NCBI GenBank assembly: GCA_937889015.1
Contig: CALARR010000436.1
Coordinates: 1 to 42,644, forward strand
Reading direction: 5' to 3'
Length of the DNA stretch: 42,644 nt
Origin: an uncultured Planctomycetales bacterium
GTDB taxonomy: Bacteria; Planctomycetota; Planctomycetia; Pirellulales; Thermoguttaceae
Below are positions 19,201 to 26,034 of this stretch, in pieces. Under the pieces are notes generated by a model. It searched no databases. It was not told the DNA's origin and saw only the letters and a list, made by a program, of their open reading frames with translations. The position numbers were made by a program, and so were the translations under genes. Every line of letters begins with the position of its first letter. The first letter of the stretch is position 1.

Positions 19201-20690
19201 ATCGGCTCAAACCGGCCGGCGAACCGGCTTGCACGCTTGGAAGCCGCCGGCAGCAGGTCGTGCCGGGAGAGAGCGTGGAGATCGTGCTGCAACGGCCCGG
19301 CCAGCCGCCCCAGAAGCAGGGCTTTCGTGTCCCGGCCGACGCGCGGCCCGGCACGTTGCTCTGGCACCAGGCCGACGAAGCATGGATAGAATTTGCGGTG
19401 GCGCCGCTGGTCGAAGCGCGGCTCTCGTTGGACGAGGGATTGCGTCTGGAGATCGTACCGCACGTTGCGCAGGAGGCGGACGCGGTCGTTCGGCTAGCAG
19501 GGCAAGAGCAACGCGTGCGCCTGGTGCCCGAGCAATCGCAGACGCTGCGCTACCCCCTTCCATCGCCGACCAAGGACGGACAGGAGGAGGTCCGGCCATT
19601 GTCGTTGGAGGTCGAGGCCGGCGAACTGCGACTGCAGCGCCCTTGGTGGCTGAAGTATGAACTCAGCATGGTGAGCCTCGGCCAGTTACCGGCGCATTTC
19701 GAGGCCGGACAGCAGCTTCGCGGACACGCGGCAGAGCCGGCGAAGGCCGAGAATCGCGCGCATGTGCGCCGCGGCACGGCCACCTGCGGCGGCGCGAGTC
19801 GCGAGGCCATCACCATGCATCCGCCGTACAAAGAGGGCACGGGCTGCGTGTTTGCCCTCTTTGACCCGATTGGCTTGCCCAGACAGACGCCGGCCGCCTT
19901 GCGCATCGACATCGGCAAAGGCGACGGCAGCGACGTGGGCGACGGCATCCTCTACCAGGTCGCCGTGGTCGCCGCCGATGGCAGCGAAAGCATCGTGGCC
20001 CAGAAGCAGTGGCTGGAGCACGCATGGACGACGTTGGAAGCCGACCTTGGCCCTTGGGCGGGGCAGCGCATCGCCTTGAAACTGGTGGCTGACGTGGGCC
20101 CCAAGGACAATTCCAGCGGCGATTGGGCCTGCTGGTCGGAGCCGCGCATCGAGAGTCGCCAGTTGCTGCTGACACCATCGCTGCATACGGAACCCGTTGC
20201 CGTGTGCCATGAGACCGGTCCCTCGCCATTGCCGAAATTGACGGTGGACCAACTGCGTGCAGCCCGGCGCGCCGTGCTGCACTTCCAGGGCATCGGCCTG
20301 CAGTCTTCGGGCAAGTACATCTCGTTGGGGTTTCTGAATGGCCGGCCGTTGGGCCAGTTGCCGGGCGCGGGCGGTTCGGAGAAGGACGCGCGGTGGGCCG
20401 ACGCCGCGCTGGCCGTTCCGCCCGAGGCGCTGGCGACCCTTAGCCTGGTCAATCACTTTTCGATAGCCAACCCCGGCCAGGATTCGTTCAAGATCCGACG
20501 TGTGTGGTTGGAGTTGGAATTGGCCGACGGGCGCAAGGCGTCGTCGCTGGTCACCACCACCGCCTACACCCAGCCGGCCACCTGGCTGTACGCCGAGGGC
20601 GTGGGCGTGCCGGCCGACGAGCAGATCAAGGTCGAGATCCTATTTGTCACGTCTCCGGCGGAAACCGCCACGCCAGACAGCAACTCCTGA
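16290..20690 (+). CDS. Large secreted TIM-barrel glycosidase-like protein (GH101-like, tentative)
   Basis: A 1466-residue protein with an N-terminal signal peptide (hydrophobic residues 4-19, VAAEE at the cleavage site). ATG 16290 follows a perfect AGGAGG at 16277-16282, 64 bases after treY. Residues 1-210 look like a beta-sandwich binding domain; 230-470 a second beta-rich domain of the kind that precedes GH clan D/K barrels; about 490-850 a barrel with LITDHETGWRDGG, LYGLYNNYTDY, LDTAYCDVH (Asp632) and VYSEGNNHWYY (Glu680). Those two acids are candidate nucleophile and acid/base, as in GH101 endo-alpha-N-acetylgalactosaminidases and related families. The C-terminal 500 residues are beta-rich, with a GDWACWSEPRIES segment like NPCBM-type modules. 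I cannot assign the family firmly. Its place behind treY may reflect read-through only. Confidence 0.5.
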   Translation: MSRLAACVLGLWMLGIPVAAEETIGKRPYEMEWARRTDDLRPALIDFENLDGWTVECQQAEAALTRSREQQLWGQHVGKLVYRGSGTRPVVLVKPPRPIPLPKPFDCLNFWVYGNNWAWKPDAATPQVEIAILLRGPDAQPVRVALGNVRWQEWFVMHRKLDAEQIAALGDAPTLEAIEITKGRNTEDRVLYFDNLSVYQEVLRPLTFEPRPERGITLFAGQSPGTNTGPGRLPFPNRETTILPDQLVSDFQVTLEQTRDAYRFGYRGSDGQLVYTYRPQTGTLADVTAQWEGRTGELRPMVDGGVWLVGPDGRTAVLPQSAELIRCQPDGDTLDAVWRLKSDVRTVEVTYRLRLWQKSLVVDVLCPGGQVAEVRFGKATGVQQPRLVTLPYLACEVKRPAVLVMGPAESPCFLMGLVDHCRSSGSALFAENAVAAEGVTYNGGSRYSAKTDGQRNDCFERLFLTLSPRVEEVLPNVPNPQSPWMHVTSQRVWRAHGASVRENDYNLWKKVARLGMSQVLITDHETGWRDGGESFTFRTRAAPGKGGDEGQAEYAKKIQALGFLYGLYNNYTDYAPVNEHWDEDCVSRQPNGDWRGAWARCYNPKPARAVEFEARLAPIIEQKFHLDTAYCDVHTAVQPWRYCDFDARVPGAGTFAATFYAYGEIMLHQKQTWGGPVYSEGNNHWYYCGLTDGNYGQDQAARLDSNPWLVDFDLRKLHPLCCNFGMGNPGMFYTKKVGLGKTPEEMIRHLDRFLAATLAFGHTGFLVMEGGMPNAAQSYFSVQQAHARYALDTVQDVRYADADGKLWETSAAVANEAFRRSQLVVRYKQGIQVTVNGHETESWTTPHGVLPPNSWHVTDTKRGDLTAWSMVADGHRADYVDSPAYVYANGRGTLTRFAKAVCDGQMVALPRDGGAVEVIPVGKCTVLAVSLGGQMGTAEALDEERQSLGPAKTRFSRGLVHIEPMEKAFSYRLKPAGEPACTLGSRRQQVVPGESVEIVLQRPGQPPQKQGFRVPADARPGTLLWHQADEAWIEFAVAPLVEARLSLDEGLRLEIVPHVAQEADAVVRLAGQEQRVRLVPEQSQTLRYPLPSPTKDGQEEVRPLSLEVEAGELRLQRPWWLKYELSMVSLGQLPAHFEAGQQLRGHAAEPAKAENRAHVRRGTATCGGASREAITMHPPYKEGTGCVFALFDPIGLPRQTPAALRIDIGKGDGSDVGDGILYQVAVVAADGSESIVAQKQWLEHAWTTLEADLGPWAGQRIALKLVADVGPKDNSSGDWACWSEPRIESRQLLLTPSLHTEPVAVCHETGPSPLPKLTVDQLRAARRAVLHFQGIGLQSSGKYISLGFLNGRPLGQLPGAGGSEKDARWADAALAVPPEALATLSLVNHFSIANPGQDSFKIRRVWLELELADGRKASSLVTTTAYTQPATWLYAEGVGVPADEQIKVEILFVTSPAETATPDSNS

Positions 20691-20830
20691 AGCACGATAC
20701 CCGGCACAGCCATCGGCACATCTTCGGCAATCAGTCGTTTCAAGACGAGAGCCGGCGCCGGCACAGCGGTTTCGTCAGGACGCGAGCGGCGAAAGACTAC
20801 CGACAGGGCAGAGGTATCCAGGACGATCAC
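20564..20830 (-). pseudogene. Truncated VapC-like PIN-domain toxin
   Basis: The frame starts with GTG at 20828-20830, overlapping the vapB stop as GTGA, the usual vapBC arrangement. Its first 50 or so residues match the start of a PIN nuclease: MIVLDTSALS with the first metal-binding Asp, then VPMAVPGIVLQELLSG with the conserved Glu. After that the frame is the reverse complement of the glycosidase gene end and no longer looks like a PIN domain. The later acidic residues needed for RNase activity are missing, so the toxin is almost surely inactive. The full domain would be about 130 residues. Confidence 0.7.
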
Positions 20831-21027
20831 CGTTTGCGACGCTCCAACTTGTAGTCGTACGACGGATCGAAGTCGATCTTGCCGAACAAGTCCACGGACT
20901 TCAGCCGCATGCGTCTGGCGACATACTCGCGCAGCGCCTCATTGACGGTGGCCTTCTTGGTGCGTTGATCGCCTACGCGAACTGCCAGCCGCAGCAATTC
21001 GTCGTCGATTGCGAGTTTTGTCGCCAT
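20827..21027 (-). CDS. vapB: VapB-type antitoxin
   Basis: A 66-residue protein starting MATKLAIDDELLRLAVRVG. It has the N-terminal DNA-binding half seen in VapB antitoxins (short beta strand then helix, TKKATVNEALREYVARR) and a basic C-terminal tail, FGKIDFDPSYDYKLERRKR, that would wrap the PIN toxin. I choose ATG at 21025-21027, since the 26 codons upstream are not conserved-looking. The matching toxin gene overlaps the stop by four bases but is truncated. An intact antitoxin without an active toxin may neutralise a related toxin elsewhere or be a decaying remnant. Confidence 0.75.
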   Translation of the reverse strand: MATKLAIDDELLRLAVRVGDQRTKKATVNEALREYVARRMRLKSVDLFGKIDFDPSYDYKLERRKR

Positions 21028-21202
21028 TGGCGTGATGTCCCTTTTTCGCTGGGCCCGAACGGCCGAATCGACACACATTCTTACACATGTAGGGCGGCTG
21101 GACAAGGTCGTCCCGCATCGCCGCCAGACACAATCGCGGAATTGCCGCGGTGTAGCGCCGTCCCTCCGGTTCCGCCGAACTGGCAGCGCGTGAGTGCGAC
21201 GC

Positions 21203-22417
21203 TCACGGCTTGTAGTAGGGGCCCATGTACTGCAGCACCTGATCGCGAAGCGTGTCGCCGTCGACCGGGCCGTTGTGACGCCAGATCACGTCGCCCTCCG
21301 GACCGACCAGCAGGCTGTGCGGGGCGCCGCCGGGCCAGGCGGGATCCAGGACCTTCATCAGTTCCTCGATATTGGCGCCGGTGAAAATGTAGCTGTTGGT
21401 GCTGCGGCCTTCGGCCTTGAGCGACGGTTTGAGCCGGTCCAACAGCCCGGCGCCCTGCTTCTCCAGGTAGGCCTTGACCTTGTCCGCGTCTTGGGGATCA
21501 TCGAGGCTGATGGTGATGAGTTCGAAATCGCGGTTGCCGAACTTGCGCGCGGTCTTGACCATTTCCGGAAATTCCGCGCGGCATGGCGCGCACCACGTGG
21601 CCCACACATTGAACAGGCGGACCTTCCTGGTGCCGTTCTTGCGCAGGGCCGCCACGCCGGCCGCATCGATCATGGCCACTTCGACCGGCGCCTTCTCCCA
21701 CTTCTCGATGGTCGCCGCAACCAATCCCTTCTTCTCCAGCCATTTTGTCGAGCAACCGTGCGGCTTGGTGATTTCCACCGGCACGGGCCGGCCGGCCAGC
21801 AGGGCCAGCACCGCATGGCGCGCATCGCTGGACGTCACCGTGCTATCGTCGGCGAAGCGCGAGTTGTCGAACTGTCCCTTGTAGCGCAGCTTGCGATCGG
21901 CGTCAAAGATGAAGATGTGCGGCGTGGCCAGGCAGCCATAGGCTTTGGCCACCGCCTGCTTTTCGCCGTCGTAGAGGTAGGGAATCGTCAATCCCGTGTC
22001 GGCGGCGTATTTCCGCATGTCGTCAAAGCCGTCGCTGTATTTCGAGTAGCCCAACTCGTTGATGCTCAAACCGTCAGGGTGATTGGGATTGATGCCGACC
22101 ACCACAAGCCCTTGGTCTTTCATCTCGGCAGCCAGCTTGAGCATCCGTCCCTGCGCCGCGTGCGAGTCGGGGCAATGATTGGAAATGAAGGCAATCATCA
22201 GGATCTTGGCCTCCCGATAGTCGGCCAGCGAGTGCAACTTGCCATCGATGCCGGGCAGCGAAAAGTCCGGCGCGGCCTCGCCGATCTTCAATTCCTGCAG
22301 GCCGCTGACTTGCACCTGCACTGGCGGTTTCTTGCCAGGCCGCGATTCACCGGCAACAACTGCCGCGGCCGCAGCGAAACACACCGCGAGAATGGCCATC
22401 GTTCGTGTGGAGCTCAT
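21203..22417 (-). CDS. Exported two-domain redoxin (AhpC/TSA-like plus TlpA-like)
   Basis: A 404-residue protein with a signal peptide (residues 1-22, VVAGES). Domain 1 (about 40-200) is a redoxin with GEAAPDFSLPGIDGK and SNHCPDSHAAQGR, a single active-site Cys of the kind seen in the planctomycete NHCP redoxins. Domain 2 (about 230-400) is a TlpA/ResA-like thioredoxin with the classic WATWCAPCRAEFP active site, and ends with APHSLLVGPEGDVIWRHNG. It would act as an extracytoplasmic thiol oxidoreductase. GAGGA precedes ATG 22417. The upstream gene on the same strand is the GH33 sialidase, 31 bases away, so they are probably one operon. What links the two is unclear. Confidence 0.88.
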   Translation of the reverse strand: MSSTRTMAILAVCFAAAAAVVAGESRPGKKPPVQVQVSGLQELKIGEAAPDFSLPGIDGKLHSLADYREAKILMIAFISNHCPDSHAAQGRMLKLAAEMKDQGLVVVGINPNHPDGLSINELGYSKYSDGFDDMRKYAADTGLTIPYLYDGEKQAVAKAYGCLATPHIFIFDADRKLRYKGQFDNSRFADDSTVTSSDARHAVLALLAGRPVPVEITKPHGCSTKWLEKKGLVAATIEKWEKAPVEVAMIDAAGVAALRKNGTRKVRLFNVWATWCAPCRAEFPEMVKTARKFGNRDFELITISLDDPQDADKVKAYLEKQGAGLLDRLKPSLKAEGRSTNSYIFTGANIEELMKVLDPAWPGGAPHSLLVGPEGDVIWRHNGPVDGDTLRDQVLQYMGPYYKP

Positions 22418-22448
22418 ATCGGTCCTCTAGAAATGTCGGAGTGTCGTG

Positions 22449-23555
22449 TCACTCGGGCCGCGCGGCGGTCCGCAGCCAATCGATCCCAAATCGCACCAGC
22501 CGCAGTCGCTGATACGGGCCCTTCTCGCCACATTCGTACAGGCATAACACGCTGCCCTCGGCGGTGATCGCCAGATCCGAGTAGGCCGACGGGCCGGGAT
22601 CCAAGAGCCTGGCGGCGGGCCAGGTTTGCGCGCCGTCATTGCTCAAGCGGACCGTCATCCGCACGCGCTTCGGGTCGGCGGCGTTGGAAAACAGCAGCAT
22701 CCGCCGATTGTGCCAAACCACGCCCAGCAAGGCGCCCTGACATTCTGCGTCGATCAACGATTCAACCATCCGCGGCCGACTCCAGGTTTGCGCGCCGTCG
22801 GTGCTGCGCGATTCGGCGCGAAGCTTGGCCTGACGGTTCCGCATGTTCAACACCAATGTCCCGTCAGCAAGCTCGGCCACGCTGCACTCGTTGCAGCCCT
22901 TGACGTCGGCGGCGACCACTCCTCCGGCGGTCCAGGTGCTGCCGCCATCGTCGCTGAACAGCACGGCCGAGCGATACTCGCCGCCGATCTTGTCGTTCAG
23001 CCAGACCGGGGCCAGCAGCCGGCTCGAGGACGTTTGAATGCCGTGGACCGGGCCTGTGCCCAACCGCTGCGCGTTGAACTCAAAGGCCCGGAACGAATCG
23101 CTGATCTCGCGTGGGGCGGAGAAGGTCGCGCCCTCATCGGTGCTGCGCGTGTAGAAGGCGCGTTGATTGTTGCGCGAGAAGAGCAGATGGATCGTACCGT
23201 CGGCCGAGACAATGGGGCACGGGTTGCCGATCGTGATCGGCGCGCTGCCTCCTTCCTCGTACACGAGTTGCACCGGTTGCCAAGTGGCGCCACCGTCGAA
23301 GCTGCGCCGCAGCAGCAGATCGATGTCGCCGTCGTCGCGCGGGCTGTTCTTGCGGCCCTCGCAGAAGGCCAAGACCGTGCCCTTGCCACTCGTCACCAGG
23401 GCCGGGATGCGGTAGGTGTGGTAACCGCCCTCTCCGCGCACGAACAGGTCGATCGGCGCCAAAGGGCCTTGCGCCGCACGGTCGGCCGCCGACTCGGCCC
23501 ACACAAGCACGGAAGTGATCGACCACAGACAGAAACAGAGTCCGGCACGGCACAT
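22449..23555 (-). CDS. nanH: Exo-alpha-sialidase (GH33)
   Basis: A 368-residue secreted neuraminidase that releases terminal sialic acids. A signal peptide covers residues 1-24. The six-bladed propeller is complete: YRIPALV with the first triad Arg49, the acidic DDGDID cluster at 74-79, five Asp-boxes (SFDGGATW, STDEGATF, SDDGGSTW, STDGAQTW, SNDGAQTW), HGIQ at about 171, NECSVAEL with the conserved Glu, NMRN with the second Arg near 239, and SAYSDLAI with the candidate nucleophile Tyr325. Unlike the other BNR proteins in this window, all classical GH33 positions are present. AGGAAA precedes ATG 23555. A promoter is visible at 23605-23632. The redoxin gene follows in the same operon. The symbol reflects the family; specificity is untested. 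Confidence 0.88.
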   Translation of the reverse strand: MCRAGLCFCLWSITSVLVWAESAADRAAQGPLAPIDLFVRGEGGYHTYRIPALVTSGKGTVLAFCEGRKNSPRDDGDIDLLLRRSFDGGATWQPVQLVYEEGGSAPITIGNPCPIVSADGTIHLLFSRNNQRAFYTRSTDEGATFSAPREISDSFRAFEFNAQRLGTGPVHGIQTSSSRLLAPVWLNDKIGGEYRSAVLFSDDGGSTWTAGGVVAADVKGCNECSVAELADGTLVLNMRNRQAKLRAESRSTDGAQTWSRPRMVESLIDAECQGALLGVVWHNRRMLLFSNAADPKRVRMTVRLSNDGAQTWPAARLLDPGPSAYSDLAITAEGSVLCLYECGEKGPYQRLRLVRFGIDWLRTAARPE

Positions 23556-23604
23556 GGATTGGTTTCCTGGGGGAGAGGCGACATACGGCAGGCTGAGTCA
23601 CCGT

Positions 23605-23632
23605 ATTGTATTGGGCCACGACCGCCACGCAA
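23605..23632 (-). promoter_or_regulatory. Sigma-70-like promoter of the sialidase-redoxin operon
   Basis: On the minus strand TTGCGT (23632-23627) and TACAAT (23610-23605) are 16 bases apart, about 50 bases before the sialidase ATG. Sequence match only. Confidence 0.45.
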
Positions 23633-23802
23633 CGAATCGGAGTGGCGAGGGCGGATCCACTCGACAAAGACAGCCGCGGCATTGCACCACCCATGCGAGG
23701 TGGATATGGACACTTCTTTCCCTGCCGCCTAAACTAAGTGGGTTTGACGGCCTGTGGCCTGTGGACCTTCGCGCGCCAGGCTCGCCGACCAAGGAAATAG
23801 CA

Positions 23803-23818
23803 CCGTAACTTGTTACGG
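23803..23818. promoter_or_regulatory. Palindrome upstream of serC, candidate operator
   Basis: CCGTAAC at 23803-23809 and GTTACGG at 23812-23818 form perfect 7-bp arms around TT. The size and spacing suit a dimeric repressor site. No regulator can be named from this alone. Confidence 0.45.
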
Positions 23819-23860
23819 GAAAATATCTTAAAACCCGCCGCAGTATCAGGAACCCGAGCG

Positions 23861-24955
23861 ATGGAAAAACGCGTCTACAACTTTGCGCCCGGCCCGGCCG
23901 TCTTGCCCTTGCCCGTGTTGGAAGCGGCCCAGCGTGACCTGGTCGCCATGCCTGGCGTGGGCATTTCGATGCTCGAGATTAGCCATCGCTCCAAAACCTT
24001 CGAGGGCGTCATCAACCAGGCCGAGGCCAATCTCCGCAAGTTGCTGGGCATTCCGGACAACTACAAGGTTCTGTTCCTCCAGGGCGGGGCCTTGCTGCAG
24101 TTTGCCATGATCGCCATGAACTACTTGCGCAACAGCGGCAAGGCGGCCGACTACATCGTCACCGGCACGTGGTCGGACAAGGCCTCCAAGGAAGCCAAGA
24201 CGCAAGGCGAGGTGCGCGTGGCCTTCAGCAGCAAGGACACCAACTTCCAGCGCCTTCCCAAGCCCGAAGAGTTGAAACTCAATCCCGATGCGGCCTACGT
24301 CTATTACACTTCCAACGAGACGATCCAGGGCGTGCAATTCCAGACCGAGCCCAACGTGGGCCAGGTGCCCCTGGTCTGCGACGCCTCGTCCGACTTCCTC
24401 TGCCGACCGCTGGATGTGTCGAAGTACGGCATTCTGTACGCCTGCGCCCAGAAGAACGCCGGGCCCGCGGGCGTGACGGTGGTCATCATCCGCGACGACC
24501 TGGTGGAGCGCTCGCCGGCCGACCTGCCGAGCATGCTGAACTACAAGGTGATGGCCGAGAACAAATCGCTGCTCAACACGCCGCCGGTGTTCGCCATCTA
24601 TGTTCTCAAGCTGGTCACCGATTGGCTGCTGAACGACATCGGCGGCCTGGACAAGATGCTGGAACTGAATCGCAAGAAGTCGGCGCTGCTGTACAGCGCG
24701 ATCGACCGTTCGGGCGGATTCTACGACGGCCACGCCGAGCAGAACTGCCGTTCGCTGATGAACGTGCCCTTCCGCCTGCCCGACGCGACCTTGGAATCGC
24801 AGTTCCTCAAAGAGGCGCAGCAGCGCGACTTGTACGAGCTGAAGGGGCACCGTTCGGTGGGCGGGTGCCGGGCCTCGATCTACAATGCCATGCCGATCGA
24901 AGGCTGCCAGGCCTTACGCGACTTTATGGTGGAGTTCTGTGAAGCGCGGCGGTAA
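23861..24955 (+). CDS. serC: Phosphoserine aminotransferase
   Basis: A 364-residue PLP enzyme that converts 3-phosphohydroxypyruvate to phosphoserine in serine synthesis, and also acts in the pyridoxine pathway. It starts MEKRVYNFAPGPAVLP, the family signature, at ATG 23861. Key positions include QGGALLQF at about 74-81, TGTWSDKA at 101-108, Asp174 in VCDASSDF, and the Schiff-base Lys198 in CAQKNAGPAG, the same position as in E. coli SerC. Length is normal. The frame is open upstream to 23810 but those codons include the palindrome and are not conserved. The SDR gene follows 15 bases later. Confidence 0.95.
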   Translation: MEKRVYNFAPGPAVLPLPVLEAAQRDLVAMPGVGISMLEISHRSKTFEGVINQAEANLRKLLGIPDNYKVLFLQGGALLQFAMIAMNYLRNSGKAADYIVTGTWSDKASKEAKTQGEVRVAFSSKDTNFQRLPKPEELKLNPDAAYVYYTSNETIQGVQFQTEPNVGQVPLVCDASSDFLCRPLDVSKYGILYACAQKNAGPAGVTVVIIRDDLVERSPADLPSMLNYKVMAENKSLLNTPPVFAIYVLKLVTDWLLNDIGGLDKMLELNRKKSALLYSAIDRSGGFYDGHAEQNCRSLMNVPFRLPDATLESQFLKEAQQRDLYELKGHRSVGGCRASIYNAMPIEGCQALRDFMVEFCEARR

Positions 24956-24970
24956 TTACCGGCCAGGTGC

Positions 24971-25873
24971 ATGAGAGTTCTGATCAGTGGAGCCAGCGGT
25001 CTGATCGGGTCGGCGCTGGTGCGATCGCTCCAGGCGCAAGGGCATGACGCTCTGCGCTTGGTGCGCGGCGCGGGCCACGTCGGAGCCGGGGACATTGACT
25101 GGGATCCGGCCTCCGGCCGTTTGGATCGTTCTGCGCTGGAAGGCCTGGACGCGGTGGTCAACCTGGCCGGAGAGAATGTGGCCCAGGGACGCTGGACCCC
25201 GGCCAAAAAGGCCCGCATCCTCGACAGCCGTGTGCGCGCGACGCGCCTGCTGGCCACAACGCTGGTCGGCTGCGCAGCGCGGCCGAAGGTCTTCGCCTCG
25301 GCCTCGGCCGTGGGTTTTTACGGCGATCGCGGCGACGAGATGCTGGACGAGCGGAGCGCCTCGGGCGGCGGTTTTCTGGCCGAGGTCTGCCGCCAATGGG
25401 AACTGGCCGCCAATCCGGCCGCAGAGGCCGGCATCCGCACCGCGATCCTGCGGATCGGCATGGTGGTCAGCCGCGATGGCGGGGCGCTGGCCGCTATGTT
25501 GCCCCTGTTTCGGCTGGGACTGGGGGGGCCGCTGGGCTCGGGACGGCAATACGTCAGTTGGATCGCGCTGCCGGACCTGATCCGCGCGATCGAGTTTGTG
25601 CTGGCGTGCCAAGACCTGCAAGGCCCGGTGAACCTTGTCTCGCCCCAGCCGGTCACCAATCGGCAATGGACGGCGCTGCTCGGCCAGGTGCTGCGCAGGC
25701 CGGCGCTCTTGCCCGCTCCGCCGTTGGCCCTCCGCCTGGCGGTGGGCGAGATGGCCGACGCAATGCTGCTGAGCAGCACCCGGGCCGTGCCGCGTCGCTT
25801 GCAGCAGGCGGGGTTTGTCTTTGAGGACGCAGAACTGTTGCCGGCTCTGCAGCGCGCGCTGGGCTGCAGCTAG
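24971..25873 (+). CDS. TIGR01777-type NAD(P)-dependent SDR epimerase family protein (YfcH/SDR39U1-like)
   Basis: A 300-residue extended short-chain dehydrogenase-like protein. The N-terminal Rossmann motif is VLISGASGLIGSALV, VVNLAGENVAQGRWTPAKKA follows, then FASASAVGFYGDRGDE in place of the usual catalytic Ser-Tyr block, and LLPAPPLALRLAVGEMADAMLLSSTRAVPRRLQQAGF at the C-terminus, which is diagnostic for the group. Family members are widespread but their substrate is not settled. It lies 15 bases after serC and is probably co-transcribed with it. It converges with the sulfatase gene that ends at 26035. Confidence 0.9.
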   Translation: MRVLISGASGLIGSALVRSLQAQGHDALRLVRGAGHVGAGDIDWDPASGRLDRSALEGLDAVVNLAGENVAQGRWTPAKKARILDSRVRATRLLATTLVGCAARPKVFASASAVGFYGDRGDEMLDERSASGGGFLAEVCRQWELAANPAAEAGIRTAILRIGMVVSRDGGALAAMLPLFRLGLGGPLGSGRQYVSWIALPDLIRAIEFVLACQDLQGPVNLVSPQPVTNRQWTALLGQVLRRPALLPAPPLALRLAVGEMADAMLLSSTRAVPRRLQQAGFVFEDAELLPALQRALGCS

Positions 25874-25935
25874 TGAACCGCGTAGCGGCGGGCGTGGCAA
25901 GATCCGCTGGCAAGGGCCGATGCCATCAGGGGGCG

Positions 25936-26000
25936 TCCTGAACGAAGCGAAGAATCTTGCTCACCCCGGCGATCCAGGAGATTCTTCGCTGCGATCAGAA
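25936..26000. repeat. MITE-like intergenic palindrome
   Basis: GCGAAGAATCT at 25947-25957 is matched exactly by AGATTCTTCGC at 25979-25989, with a 21-base GC-rich loop. The match continues imperfectly outward (CTGAACGAA against TTCGTTCAG-like TGCGATCAG), so the arms approach 20 bp. It sits between the convergent SDR and sulfatase genes. The GCGAAGAATCT core resembles a small palindromic repeat I know from several bacterial phyla. It could also serve as a bidirectional transcription stop, though no T-run is present. Confidence 0.6.
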
Positions 26001-26034
26001 CAACAGACCTCCACGCCGCGTTTCGCAACCGAAA

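Larger units (their letters stand above)
23556..23860. other. Divergent intergenic region, sialidase / serC
   Basis: About 305 bases carry the control elements of both genes and no supported coding frame. On the minus side a promoter lies at 23605-23632. On the plus side a short palindrome lies at 23803-23818, some 40 bases before serC. A GGCCTGT direct repeat occurs near 23749-23762. Confidence 0.6.

Noticed and set aside
21194..22567. 457-codon plus-strand frame over the redoxin gene
   Set aside because: Antisense shadow; the minus strand has the WCAPC redoxin motifs and a signal peptide.
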